From positions 14,422,716 to 14,486,715 of the forward strand of contig CM026400.1 of assembly GCA_014843695.1 (NCBI GenBank): 64,000 nucleotides of DNA, in the 5' to 3' direction. The notes under the pieces were generated by a model, which saw only the letters and a program-made list of their open reading frames with translations, had not been told where the DNA came from and did not search any database. Below, one piece after another: positions 1-9,600 of this stretch; the first letter of the stretch is position 1, and each line of letters begins with the position of its first letter. The stretch comes from Archivesica marissinica. Its lineage: Eukaryota > Mollusca > Bivalvia > Venerida > Vesicomyidae. The translations under genes and the position numbers were made by a program.

Positions 1-590
1 TTTACACACTTTATTCCTCCGCCAAATAATACAGTATACCAACCTTCAGTTTGCAATGGCCTGAATTCTTATGAAAATTCATTTTTACCAAAAAGAAAAA
101 TGAACTAAATTAGTTTAAACCAACTATATTAGTTATTGGGACTACATTCTACCGCGGATGAACTTCTGCCTATTTACGTTTATACAACATTGACAGTTAA
201 TATGACCGGAAGTGCAACAACGCATGCGTCTGGGAAGTGCATAGCTGCGCACCAGCGACATGGAGACAAAACTGTCATCCAACTTAATGGACTTAGTGTC
301 ATAAAAATATAGCAATAACAGTCGCCCAAATGCATTTATGCGGTGGCGACTATAAACAAAATTACATCGTTCGCAATAACAGTATGCATATGCAAATACT
401 AGCCTCTTATTGCTAGGCTACGGGGATGAACCGGAAGTACTTGAGGTATCAATATATTGGACATGTGCATGTCTGGTCAAACCTAGGATAAAGTTGGAGG
501 TGAAAACGATTTCTCGGATCTCAAACTCAAGTTCACATGATTTAATTGGTTGATTCAGAGATTTAACCAATCAGAAGTTGGAGTCTGAGT
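1..590. other. no gene recognised
   Basis: AT-rich unique-looking sequence. It presumably lies in an intron of the sulfotransferase gene whose last exons follow. No exon with flanking splice sites was recognised. Confidence 0.4.
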
Positions 591-591
591 T

Positions 592-790
592 AGTTTATAC
601 AAATTTATTTTAGCTCGATTGCGAAACAAGTTATTTCAACTTATATAAATCACTCTCGAGACCTCATTCCTGATGGAATCCATCGCCACGAGGGAGAGAG
701 AAGAGGCAACGTGGAATTTAAATGCCTTGCCTAAGGGCACAATCGTAACGGCTCCAGTGGGGCTCGAACTCCGGACCTTCGAGTTCGAGC
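592..790 (-). mobile_element. SINE family A, minus copy
   Basis: Family A has a tRNA-like head (D-arm GCGCAGTGGTAGCGC, B box GGAGTTCGAGCC), a body with GTGCCCTTAGGCAAGGCAT and GGCGATGGATTCCATCAGGA, and a 3' tail GAGAGTGATTAATATAAG...CGCAATCGAGCTAAAATAAAT. This copy runs tail first and loses the tRNA head after the B box. Confidence 0.85.
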
Positions 791-852
791 AAACTATCCT
801 GAAAATTATACCGGCATTTTTTCCCCATTGCCAACGATCATACTAACATAAG

Positions 853-856
853 TGCG

Positions 857-888
<32 letters not shown>

Positions 889-896
889 TGCGTGTG

Positions 897-936
<40 letters not shown>

Positions 937-990
937 GTGCGGTGCGGTGCGGTGCGGTGCGTGCGGTGCGTGCGTGCGTGCGTGCGTTGC
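853..990. repeat. (GT)n/(GTGC)n tract
   Basis: About 135 bp of almost uninterrupted alternating purine-pyrimidine, first GT then GTGC and GTGCG units. It gives spurious Cys/Val/Arg-rich open frames. Confidence 0.95.
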
Positions 991-1196
991 GTCACAGAAA
1001 ACGTATTCAATGGTTCTCATTGTGTCTGTGTCCATTTCATTGCGTCAAATGCAAGAAACGTACTGAATGTTCTTACTACGGCCGTTCACACTAACATCAG
1101 TGGTTGTGCGATTGTGTATTGTAGAGCAATGGGGCTCCAGAGAGGTGCGGTTAAAATGAATTAAATTAGCAAATATCATGACAGAAAAATAAGAGT

Positions 1197-1549
1197 TGTG
1201 TTTATTAGTGTAAGATAGGAATTTATTTCATCTCGTGATCGCCGAAATATTTCCAAACTACAAATTTCGGATAATCACTAGATGAAATAAATTCCAGTGA
1301 AGTCGTGATAGCGCAGTGGTAGCGCGTTCGCTTCAGGTGCGAAATGTCCGGAGTTCGAGCCCCACTGGAGCCGTTACGAGTGTGCCCTTAGGCAAGGCAT
1401 TAACCTCTCTCTCCCTCGTGGCGATGGATTCCATCAGGAATGAGGTCTCGAGAGTGATTTATATAAGTTGAAATAACTTGTTTCGCAATCGAGCTAAAAT
1501 ATATTTGTATAAACTAAATAAATTCCAATCTTACACTGATAAACACAAA
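1197..1549. mobile_element. hairpin MITE carrying a SINE insertion
   Basis: Long inverted termini are visible: GTGTTTATTAGTGTAAGAT at the left mirrors ATCTTACACTGATAAACAC at the right, continuing inward through GGAATTTATTTCATC. A family A SINE sits near the right arm, splitting it. Confidence 0.75.
1297..1515 (+). mobile_element. SINE family A, full length with target duplication
   Basis: The 12-bp duplication AAATAAATTCCA lies at 1285-1296 and 1516-1527 and defines both ends of the insertion (219 bp). The anticodon arm TTCGC-TTCAGGT-GCGAA is still paired. Confidence 0.9.
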
Positions 1550-1567
1550 GTCCTCTATATCCTGTAG

Positions 1568-1742
1568 GATGGCCTCGCTGAGATGAAGAAGATTCAGCTG
1601 TTTCTCGATGTCTCCAACACCGACGATAGATTGCAGCAGATCCTTGAGCGGTGCTCCTGGAGACGGCTAAAGGTAGACATTCATGGCGAGAATATTGCGA
1701 CAGAAGACGACCAGGAGGGGGACTCTCACGTCTCCAGAAAAG
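1568..1742 (+). CDS. sulfotransferase penultimate exon
   Basis: Opens in phase 0 after a CTGTAG acceptor and ends SRK plus one base before GTGTGT. No stops over 58 codons. Confidence 0.78.
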
Positions 1743-2789
1743 GTGTGTACAGTTTAATCTTGGCTAGCCGCTGTAGAGTAATGGATAATGTGTCAGCCAG
1801 AGGATGTGAGTTCGCTATACCATGCATACTCAAATGACTCATATGCTATAGTTTCGGGTGAGACTTTAAACCGAGGATTCATGTCGGTGCTTTACACCGT
1901 GCACGTAAAAGAACCAGAGGATATTCTGGAATTGATCACTGTCTGTGTCATTGCAATATCCTCCAAATATATCTAAAATAACTAATCTCATCTGGAGGCG
2001 TCACTCATGTGGGGAAATAGGTAGCAACGATAAATAAACGTAAATCCCCCTTTTGGGGCCACCGGAAAATCACTTTTAACGATGGACGCATGTTCGAGTG
2101 ACCATTACCAGCTACCAACCTACCAGCTACCAACCTACCAGCTACCAACCTACCAGCTACCAACCTACCAGCTATCAACCTACAAGCTACCAACCTACAA
2201 GCTACCAACCTACCAGCTACCAACCTACAAGCTACCAAGCTACCAAGCTACCAAGCTACCAAGCTACCAGCTACCAACCTACCAGCTACGATACGACACA
2301 ACCATGATATACACAATGAAAACATATAAGCCTGGAAAGCATTTGATAAGTGTGTTTGTGTTTTACCTTTATTTATCGTCGCTACCGGTTGCCCATATGA
2401 GCGACGCCTCCTGAATAGATTAGTCATTTTAGCCGATGTTTGGAGGATAGTGCAATGATACAGACAGAGACCCATTCCAGAGTCTACTCTGGTTCTTTTA
2501 CGTGCACTGTGTGCAGCACCGATACGAGACCTCGGTTTAATGTCCCATCTGAAAGACTGTTAATTTTATTAGGATCAGACGGGGGATCGAACCGGCGATC
2601 CCTGGATTACCAGTCCAGCGTGTTACTACTGGACTACAGACCCGTCCAGTTCAGTGATAAGTGGACTATATTTCTGTTTCAGGTGTGATTGGCCATTGGA
2701 GGAACAAGTTCACAGTTGCTCAAGACCAGATATTTGACAAAGTGATAGAAGAACAGTTTAAAGACAGTATGTTTAACGTATCTATGTGA
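1568..2789 (+). CDS. cytosolic sulfotransferase, C-terminal exons (partial gene)
   Basis: Two coding exons join in phase: 1568-1742 (after CCTGTAG, before GTGTGT) and 2683-2789 (after TTTCAG, ending TGA at 2787-2789). The product ends with RKGVIGHWRNKFTVAQ followed by FDKVIEEQFKDSMFNVSM, then stop. RKGxxGDWKNxFT is the conserved C-terminal motif of Sulfotransfer_1 enzymes, which binds the PAPS cofactor; here Asp is His and Lys is Arg. The family transfers sulfate from PAPS to hydroxyl or amine groups of small molecules in the cytosol. The upstream exon (starting DGLAEMKKIQLFLDVS) matches the helix before that motif. The 5' exons with the PAPS 5'-phosphosulfate loop are outside the window. SINE copies fill the intron. 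Whether it is functional cannot be judged from the 3' end alone. Confidence 0.8.
1818..2044 (+). mobile_element. SINE family B, 5'-truncated
   Basis: Family B body and tail (GTGCACGTAAAAGAACCAGA ... GGAGGCGTC ... ACGATAAATAAACGTAAA) without the tRNA head. It lies in the sulfotransferase intron. Confidence 0.85.
2104..2292. repeat. 15-bp tandem repeat (TACCAGCTACCAACC)
   Basis: About 12 units, intronic. The unit length is a multiple of three, so long repetitive frames appear on both strands; these are not genes. Confidence 0.93.
2350..2648 (-). mobile_element. SINE family B, near full length
   Basis: Family B has a tRNA-like head that can still fold. The acceptor stem CAGACGG pairs with CCGTCTG, and the anticodon arm CTGGA-CTGGTAA-TCCAG gives GGT, so a tRNA-Thr origin is likely. 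A body of about 220 bp ends GCGACGATAAATAAACGTAAAACACAC. This copy has substitutions in the head. Confidence 0.88.
2683..2789 (+). CDS. sulfotransferase last coding exon
   Basis: Acceptor TTCTGTTTCAG, then GV-IGHWRNKFT in phase with the previous exon. It reads to TGA at 2787-2789. A GTATGT at 2768 could act as a donor, but the read-through end fits the usual length of the family. Confidence 0.78.
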
Positions 2790-2799
2790 ACAAGTTTAA

Positions 2800-2920
2800 A
2801 AGTTTATACACATTTATTTTAGCTCGATTGCAAAACAGGTTCCTCAATATTAATAGATGAATATCAGTCCAAAGACCTCAATTTCTAATGGAATCCATCG
2901 TCACGAGGATGAGGGAAGAG
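2800..2920 (-). mobile_element. SINE family A tail fragment
   Basis: Tail and ATGGAATCCATCGTCACGAGG only. It runs directly into the 12-bp satellite. Confidence 0.7.
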
Positions 2921-3467
2921 TGTGGATATGAATGTGGATATGATGTGGATATGAATGTGGATATGAATGTGGATATGAGTGTGGATATGAATGTGGATAT
3001 GAATGTGGATATGAGTGTGGATATGAATGTGGATATGAATGTGGATATGAGTGTGGATATGAATGTGGATATGAATGTGGATATGAGTGTGGATATGAAT
3101 GTGGATATGAGTGTGGATATGAGTGTGGATATGAATGTGGATATGAATGTGGATATGAGTGGATATGAGTGTGGATATGAGTGTGGATATGAGTGTGGAT
3201 ATGAATGTGGATATGAATGTGGATATGAGTGTGGATATGAATGTGGATATGAGTGTGGATATGAGTGTGGATATGAATGTGGATATGAATGTGGATATGA
3301 GTGGATATGAGTGTGGATATGAATGTGGATATGAGTGTGGATATGAATGTGGATATGAGTGTGGATATGAGTGTGGATATGAGTGTGGATATGAGTGTGG
3401 ATATGATATGAGTGTGGATATGAGTGGATATGAGTGTGGATATGAGTGTGGATATGAGTGTGGATAA
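2921..3467. repeat. 12-bp satellite (TGTGGATATGAA/G)
   Basis: About 45 units of TGTGGATATGAR. Open frames on both strands (CGYE, VDMN, SYPH repeats) are products of the 12-bp period. Confidence 0.95.
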
Positions 3468-3549
3468 GAGTTTTGTAGAAAGATACTAGTCATCCACCGT
3501 GGTTCTTCATGGGCTCGAACCCACAACCTCTTGAATACGAGGAAACACA

Positions 3550-3945
3550 TATTAAAACTGTAAGTTAAATGAAGGCAAAATATATTTGGAAATGCAAGCT
3601 TTCAAGACTGGTCTAATGCTTAAGGCTTCGTATCTCGAGAACTAGGACAACTAGTCCATGTAGTGTTCTGATTGTATTCTATACTAGAGGACATAGAAAA
3701 CGTACACTTCGGAAACGTGTGTTTTTACATGAAAAACAATAACTATATAAATACATAGTTTTAAACATTTTAGAATATATTTAGTTGTTCAGTGTGTGTT
3801 TTGTAATAAAGATGTGATATATCTTTGATGGAATCCTTCATATTTCGTTTTCATGTAATAATAATCATGTAATGTAGGTGTGCGTTTTTTATGGCCTCTA
3901 GTATATCTAATGTGACCAGGATCAATCTCATTAACTTCCTGGTGT
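3550..3945. other. no gene recognised
   Basis: AT-rich sequence 3' of the sulfotransferase gene. An AATAAA occurs near 3805 but is too far from the stop to assign. Confidence 0.35.
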
Positions 3946-3949
3946 GATT

Positions 3950-4055
3950 AAGGGTTGTGGGGAGGTTTCCTCCACACGAATGACCACATGTACGCTTTCA
4001 TTCGTGCCAAGGAGTGTGATTAATATAAGTTGTTAAAATAAATAAAGTTTAAACT
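3950..4055 (+). mobile_element. SINE family E, 5'-truncated
   Basis: Family E body GAATGACCACATGTACGCTTTCATTC and tail GTGATTAATATAAGTTGTTAAAATAAATAAAG. The start is lost. Confidence 0.75.
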
Positions 4056-4540
4056 TAGACATATCCCAAAATGCAACGCAATCCCGAAAATAACATATAA
4101 TTAATCTAAATTATGATAGAGAAAAATGTATGTGATTTTTTAAAATCTGCCCACATGTGATGTTTTCAATCGTTTTGTCGGATCTGTCTAAAGTAGGTTC
4201 AGTATTTTATCAGACATATGTGTATAAAGTTATAGCGTCGGATTTTGATAGGCCAGGCTCCGAAGTTATACAACATTTTTCAGATCTCAGAACCTCGAGA
4301 ACTTTGATTGGTTGATTGTGAGTTTCACACTCAGCTGGACCAATCAGTTTGAGATTGGAGAAAAGATTTATAACCTCCAGGCTAGGCCACCCCCATCCTT
4401 GTCCCCCAATCCAGCATGTTGTCAAGGGGGGCCGCACCCATAAGAAATGAGCAACCACTGTAATTATAATAGTGTTCACCAATTAACATTTACCTTTCGC
4501 TCGCCCACATGGTTCACGGCGGCGAGGGTAAATAACCTCA

Positions 4541-4588
4541 ATGATGATGATGATCATCGGATGATGATGATTGATGATGATGATGATC
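4541..4588. repeat. (GAT)n microsatellite
   Basis: Imperfect GAT triplets, about 15 units. Confidence 0.9.
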
Positions 4589-4671
4589 AGAGTGTATGCT
4601 TAGCTGCTTACATATCACAACACAGCCATTATTGTTTAAAACTTGAATGTAACGCGAACCTTGGACTGTGC

Positions 4672-4842
4672 GAGATGGTACGATGGTCGCCAGATCGGAC
4701 AGGTTGGTTTTCTCCGGGTACTCCGGTTTCCTCCCACATAAATGACCACAATATACGCTTTCATCCGCACCAACGAGAGTGATTAATATAAGTTGTTAAA
4801 ACTTGCTTCACGATCGTTGTAAAATAAATAAAGTTTAAACAA
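4672..4842 (+). mobile_element. SINE family E
   Basis: GAGATGGTACGATGGTCGCC, then CTCCGGGTACTCCGG and the GAGAGTGATTAATATAAGTTG ... GTAAAATAAATAAAGT tail. The tRNA head is missing. Confidence 0.82.
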
Positions 4843-4849
4843 ACCTTGG

Positions 4850-5488
4850 ACTCATTTAATCAGTTTATCTGAATATTCGATATTACATTACATATATTAT
4901 CCAGTATCCCAAGGTACCCATGAAATGATTATAAACTATTATATATAATGATAAATCTACCCAATGAGAGACAACTCTAATTTTCTATTACCTCCCTTGG
5001 CAGATAAAGTCCGATTTATTCCAAATGTGAATATGTCCTTTTAGTTAGAATCCTTTGATTTTACTGTTGTTCCATAACCAGGTGTTGCGGTATGATAAAT
5101 GTGATTTTATCAAAATCGTGTTAATTAACTGATAACATTCATTTACAAATAACTACCTATTGTATATACCGAAGTAGATATGTCGAGATATAGTAATTTA
5201 ATACTCATTTGAAGCGATAGTGGAATAAAAGTGCTAGCATGTTGTGCAAAGGAAACAACGATACAAACAGAGGAAAACGCTTAATAGGACCTACCTCCTT
5301 TAGGGAGTATTCAGGGGCAGTAACTGACCGATGTCTCTTATTGATGTCTGTAAACTTAGCAACGGTTATGTTCTTTGTTGTGGCATATTGTCTATATCTG
5401 TATATAACGTGCACTGTGTTCCACGTTAATATATATTTATTATGTTTGCAATAAATGTTCTTCACTAATAATATGTACTACGGTAAAC
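4850..5488. other. no gene recognised
   Basis: AT-rich. It holds short open frames on both strands without splice context or recognisable protein sequence. Confidence 0.35.
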
Positions 5489-5550
5489 ATATAAACTTTA
5501 TTTATTTTACAACGATTACGAAACAAGCTTTAACAACTTAATATTAATAT
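5489..5550 (-). mobile_element. SINE family E tail fragment
   Basis: Reverse complement of the family E tail (TTTATTTTACAACGATTACG ... AACAACTTAATATTAA). Confidence 0.6.
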
Positions 5551-5554
5551 GATA

Positions 5555-5692
5555 CTGTTTACATGTTTCATTGTGCTATTTCATGTTTTAATTTGTTGAG
5601 GGCCTCATGGTAGAATGGCTTAATTGTTCAAATGAGTTCCTTCGTTAAATAAAGTCTTTATTATTATTATTATTATTATTATTAATAATCAC
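5555..5692 (+). mobile_element. LINE-like 3' tail ending in (TTA)n
   Basis: TTTGTTGAGGGCCTCATGG ... AAATAAAGTCTTTA followed by TTA triplets. A second copy with the same end is at 14158-14300. Microsatellite-tailed 3' ends are typical of some non-LTR elements and their SINEs. Confidence 0.6.
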
Positions 5693-5994
5693 TATCGTAG
5701 TACAATTATATATGCACTATAGTATGCTAATATATCCTTGCCCATCACCTCTGAAAGTTCGAACCACACTTGCGGTCTCGAATTCTTGCATGTCAGGAAG
5801 CTATCCAGCTGGCCTGTGGAAGATATGTGGTGCATTCCGCCACCAATATTATCTGAAGGAAGCATGGTGGTTCTACCTGGGTGAATACTGTTCAGAATGG
5901 CATCAGTGATCTTCCTACACCAATAATAGCTGGAGAGTCGCCATATGACATAAGCTGTTGGTGCTACTTTAAGCAAACAAAGAACCACTGCTTA

Positions 5995-6210
5995 CATCCG
6001 CTATGTCAAAGACGGTTATGTCGAATTATCCGGTTATCTCGAACTCGGATCAATTATTTCATTATTTGTCATAATCGTAGTCGGATCAAAGTCCCGTTTC
6101 AGACACTAGCATTTTACATATAACTGGCTCTGGTTATATCAAATTTCAAGTCAAACTTCGGTTATGTCGAAATATTTTGTTCGGTCCGACGGAATTCGAC
6201 ATAACGGATG
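5995..6210. mobile_element. TA-flanked MITE (pogo/Tigger-like)
   Basis: TA, then CATCCGCTATGTCAAAGACGG at the left and GACATAACGGATG then TA at the right, so the ends are inverted. The interior is rich in GGTTATGTCGA in both orientations. A partial relative is at 27290-27469. Confidence 0.7.
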
Positions 6211-6275
6211 TAGATTGTATATGTACTATGTTTGTCCTGAATTTATAATAATTGGACGTTAATTACACGCAGTAT

Positions 6276-6636
6276 TTATGGGGAAGCATGCTCGTCATCT
6301 GCCGGGTCTTCGTCCGGCTCGCCATCTATCGGGTCTGCGTCCGGGTCGCCATCTATCGGGTCTGCGTCCGGGTCGCCATCTATCGGGTCTGCGTCCGGGT
6401 CGCCATCTATCGGGTCTTCGTCCGGCTCGCTATCTGTCATCTCTTCCAGCCGGTTACAGCCATTAAGTATAGGCTGTATCCACTGCACGATTGACGAGTG
6501 CAGAAGATTGAGCATGATGCTGAATCGGTATTTCTCCGTGCAACCTCGGGTGTTGAGTGCAAGACCCATGCTCATGTATCGTTTATTGGGCATTTGCACC
6601 ATATAAGGACCACCAATGTCGCCCTGGCATGACTCG
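6276..6636 (-). CDS. factor B-like exon 13: active-site Ser region and acidic tail
   Basis: Acceptor CCGTTACAG, then [10 protein letters not shown]. The codon at 6615-6617 is ATT (Ile) where proteases have Ser; a single base separates ATT from AGT. The domain closes with [12 protein letters not shown]. About 55 residues of Asp/Pro/Glu-rich tail follow, built on an in-frame 27-bp repeat, ending HASP and stop at 6276-6278. Confidence 0.87.
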
Positions 6637-9600
6637 CTGTAACGGTAAAATGATTGTGTTTAACAAGTTGCGATCCATTGTAGCCCATATCCTAAAAGTA
6701 ACTATCAAATTAAAGCATTGTATCCTACATTCATGCGTAATAATGCTTGCCTAATAAACGTTGCTCTGTCAGTGCATAATAAACTTTTCGTGACGTCATA
6801 ACGCTGCTTGTATGACGTCATATGTTCGCAGATGGTGCGAAAGGTCTGGAGTTCGAGCCATGCTGGAGCCGTTATGGTTGTGCCCTTAGGCAAGGCATTT
6901 AAATTCTACGTTGTCTCTTCTCTCTCCCTTGTGGTGATGGATTCCACCAGGAATTAGATCGTGTGATCCAGTCTATTTGCTATTCCATGCCAAATTGTCA
7001 ACAATTGAAACGCTAAATGAATTTGATTAGTTAAAAGAAGTGTGGGCCACTGGACTACATATCCGTCTGTTATCATTAAAGGTTTGTACAGTTATGTTGA
7101 CATATAGCTCATAGCTCTCCTCACAATTGTCTATAAAACCATCTCGGACAGCTTTGGCAGGGAGATAGCCTGGCTGGTTTATATTGATACTAGCGTCTCT
7201 GTGTTGGTTATAACGTCGGCTCTTAGATGTAATTAAATACTATTAAGACTTTGTTGTTGCTGTGATTACGTCCGGAGAGTCTCGCCGAATCCACATCGTA
7301 ACAACGGACGTATTTTGGTGCCGTGACCAGGATCAACCTTTGGTTAAGTCGCAGACACAACGCAATGGAAGGATTGGAGGTAGGAACACTTTCTTTGATT
7401 TACTAATGTTTGTGTAACAAAATTATAATTTTTCACATGGAAAACGAAGTACATGTTGGCTGATGAGTGTTCGAGTGTTCTCTAAAGTCTACCAGTGGTT
7501 CTAAAATAATGTAGATAAATAACTTACTGCAATAGTGTACGTGACTGGTGCTGGAGTATAATGAATATTCCAACCAATGCCATATACTTCCATACATTTT
7601 CACCATGTGCTAGGTGCATTCAAATCCATTAATATACAACTGCGCTATCATGACTTCCACTGGGGTCAAAAAACAACGTGGACATTATATGCTTTGCCTA
7701 AGGGCACAATCGTAACGGCTCCATTAGATTAGTCATTTTAAATTTTGGAGGATAGTGCATTGATACAGACAGAGACCCATTTCAGAGCCTCCTCTGGTTC
7801 TTTTACATGCACGGTGTAAAGCACTGACACGAGACCTCGGTTTAACGTCCCATCTGAAAGACTGTTAATTTTATTAGGGTCAGACGGGGGATCGAACCTG
7901 CGATCCTTGGATTACTAGTCCAGCGTGTTACCACTCGACTACAGATCCGTCTGCACGCATGTATAAGTGTGTGTTTTTACGTTTATTTATCGTCGCTACC
8001 GGTTGCCCATATGAGCGACGCCTCCTGAAGAGATTATTAATTTTAGATTTTGGAGGATAGTGCATGATACAGACAGAGACCCATTCCAGAATCTCCTCTG
8101 GTTCTTTTACGTGCACGGTGTACAGCACCGACACGAGACCTCGGTTTAACGTCCCATCTGAAAGACTGTTAATTTTATTAGGGTAGGACGGGGGATCGAA
8201 CAACAAATGTATAATGTATATTAGTTTGTATATATGTTCGATATTCAAAACTGTTTAAATAGTTTAAAGTGCCTTAAACGCGGCCGGGTGTTGTAACTAT
8301 GTAATGTTGCGTACGTCCTGGGGTACATCTCGTGTGGAAACTGGACAGTGGATTGTGCAGACTAGTACATTTCTTTGAAAAAGTCAAAGACTAATACTAC
8401 ATATAGTATACTAGCATCTTGTAAACTGCGTTATATACATGTTTCAGCTTTAATTAAGCAATTTAAATTATGTAGTGTTCAAATTACTTCATGGGGAGGG
8501 CCAATCACTAACGTTGTTAGGACGTGTGGCCCAACCCGTTTGCTAATTATTTATTTGTAATCTGTTTGTAATTGATACACTCATGTATATTATACATATT
8601 ATCAAATCAATGCAACACAATGTCACTATAATACAATGTGCTTGCTTGCCTTGTCTTGTCTTGTCTTGTCTTGCCTTGTCTTGCCTTGCCTTGCCTTGCT
8701 TGCTTGTATGTTTGCTGGTTGGCTGGCTTGGCTGGCGGGCTGGCTTGCCTGCCTGCCTGCCTGCTTAACGAAATCTAAATCGGAACTACATCTAATTTAC
8801 CTTTCTACGAATGGACTACCCACACAGTAGTATCTATCATTGTCCAGATCAGGGTACCTGCCCCGACACGCCTTCGTCTTTTGTACTGGCCGCTTGTTCT
8901 GTTTCATGTTTGTGTATAATATCCCTATGTATTCCGCGCTGTCCGGAGCGTGGCCCCAACCGGCTGTATAGCCAGATTTATCTTCCAGAAATGACATCAT
9001 TGCCTTTAGCATGTAGTCAGCAGTTACAAGGGAACCAGTATCTGGAGTTAGCATTAGTAGGCATTGTAACACATCTGTACAGCAATTACGAAATTTCCAA
9101 ATTATACAATAGTTCAAGTTTTCAAATTTCCATCAATGTTTCATAGGCTGCTGCATATATGAAAAAAGGCCACTATACCCTAAGAAAATGCTACAAATGG
9201 TTTCTCAACGGTTTTCTATAGTACCAGGTGTGCTTAATAACATACTAAAAGTCTACCAAAATCTGATCACTGAAAATGTATAATTTTCAAGATGGCCGCC
9301 AAATCCTTAAAATCTCAATTGCGTCTTCATTATTGATCCTAGATGAGTAATTGTGGTGTCTAACCCCATGTTTTGGGGATCTAGGAATCCAATTAGCATA
9401 TTTAAATTATATATATATTTTACGTTAGATTTTCATTATGTTTTCAGTATTAAACTCATATTACCAACCAACGCGAGACATCGGTGAGTTACTGCCCCTG
9501 AATAATCCCTAAAATATATACATGTAGATTCTCTATGTACTGATTTCCTCTGCTTTTATCGTTGTATTTTACAATCATGATGGTGGTATATCAATGAACA

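Noticed and set aside
2885..3550. 221-codon His/Tyr/Pro-rich frame
   Set aside because: Product of the 12-bp satellite; no codon bias, start context or splice sites.
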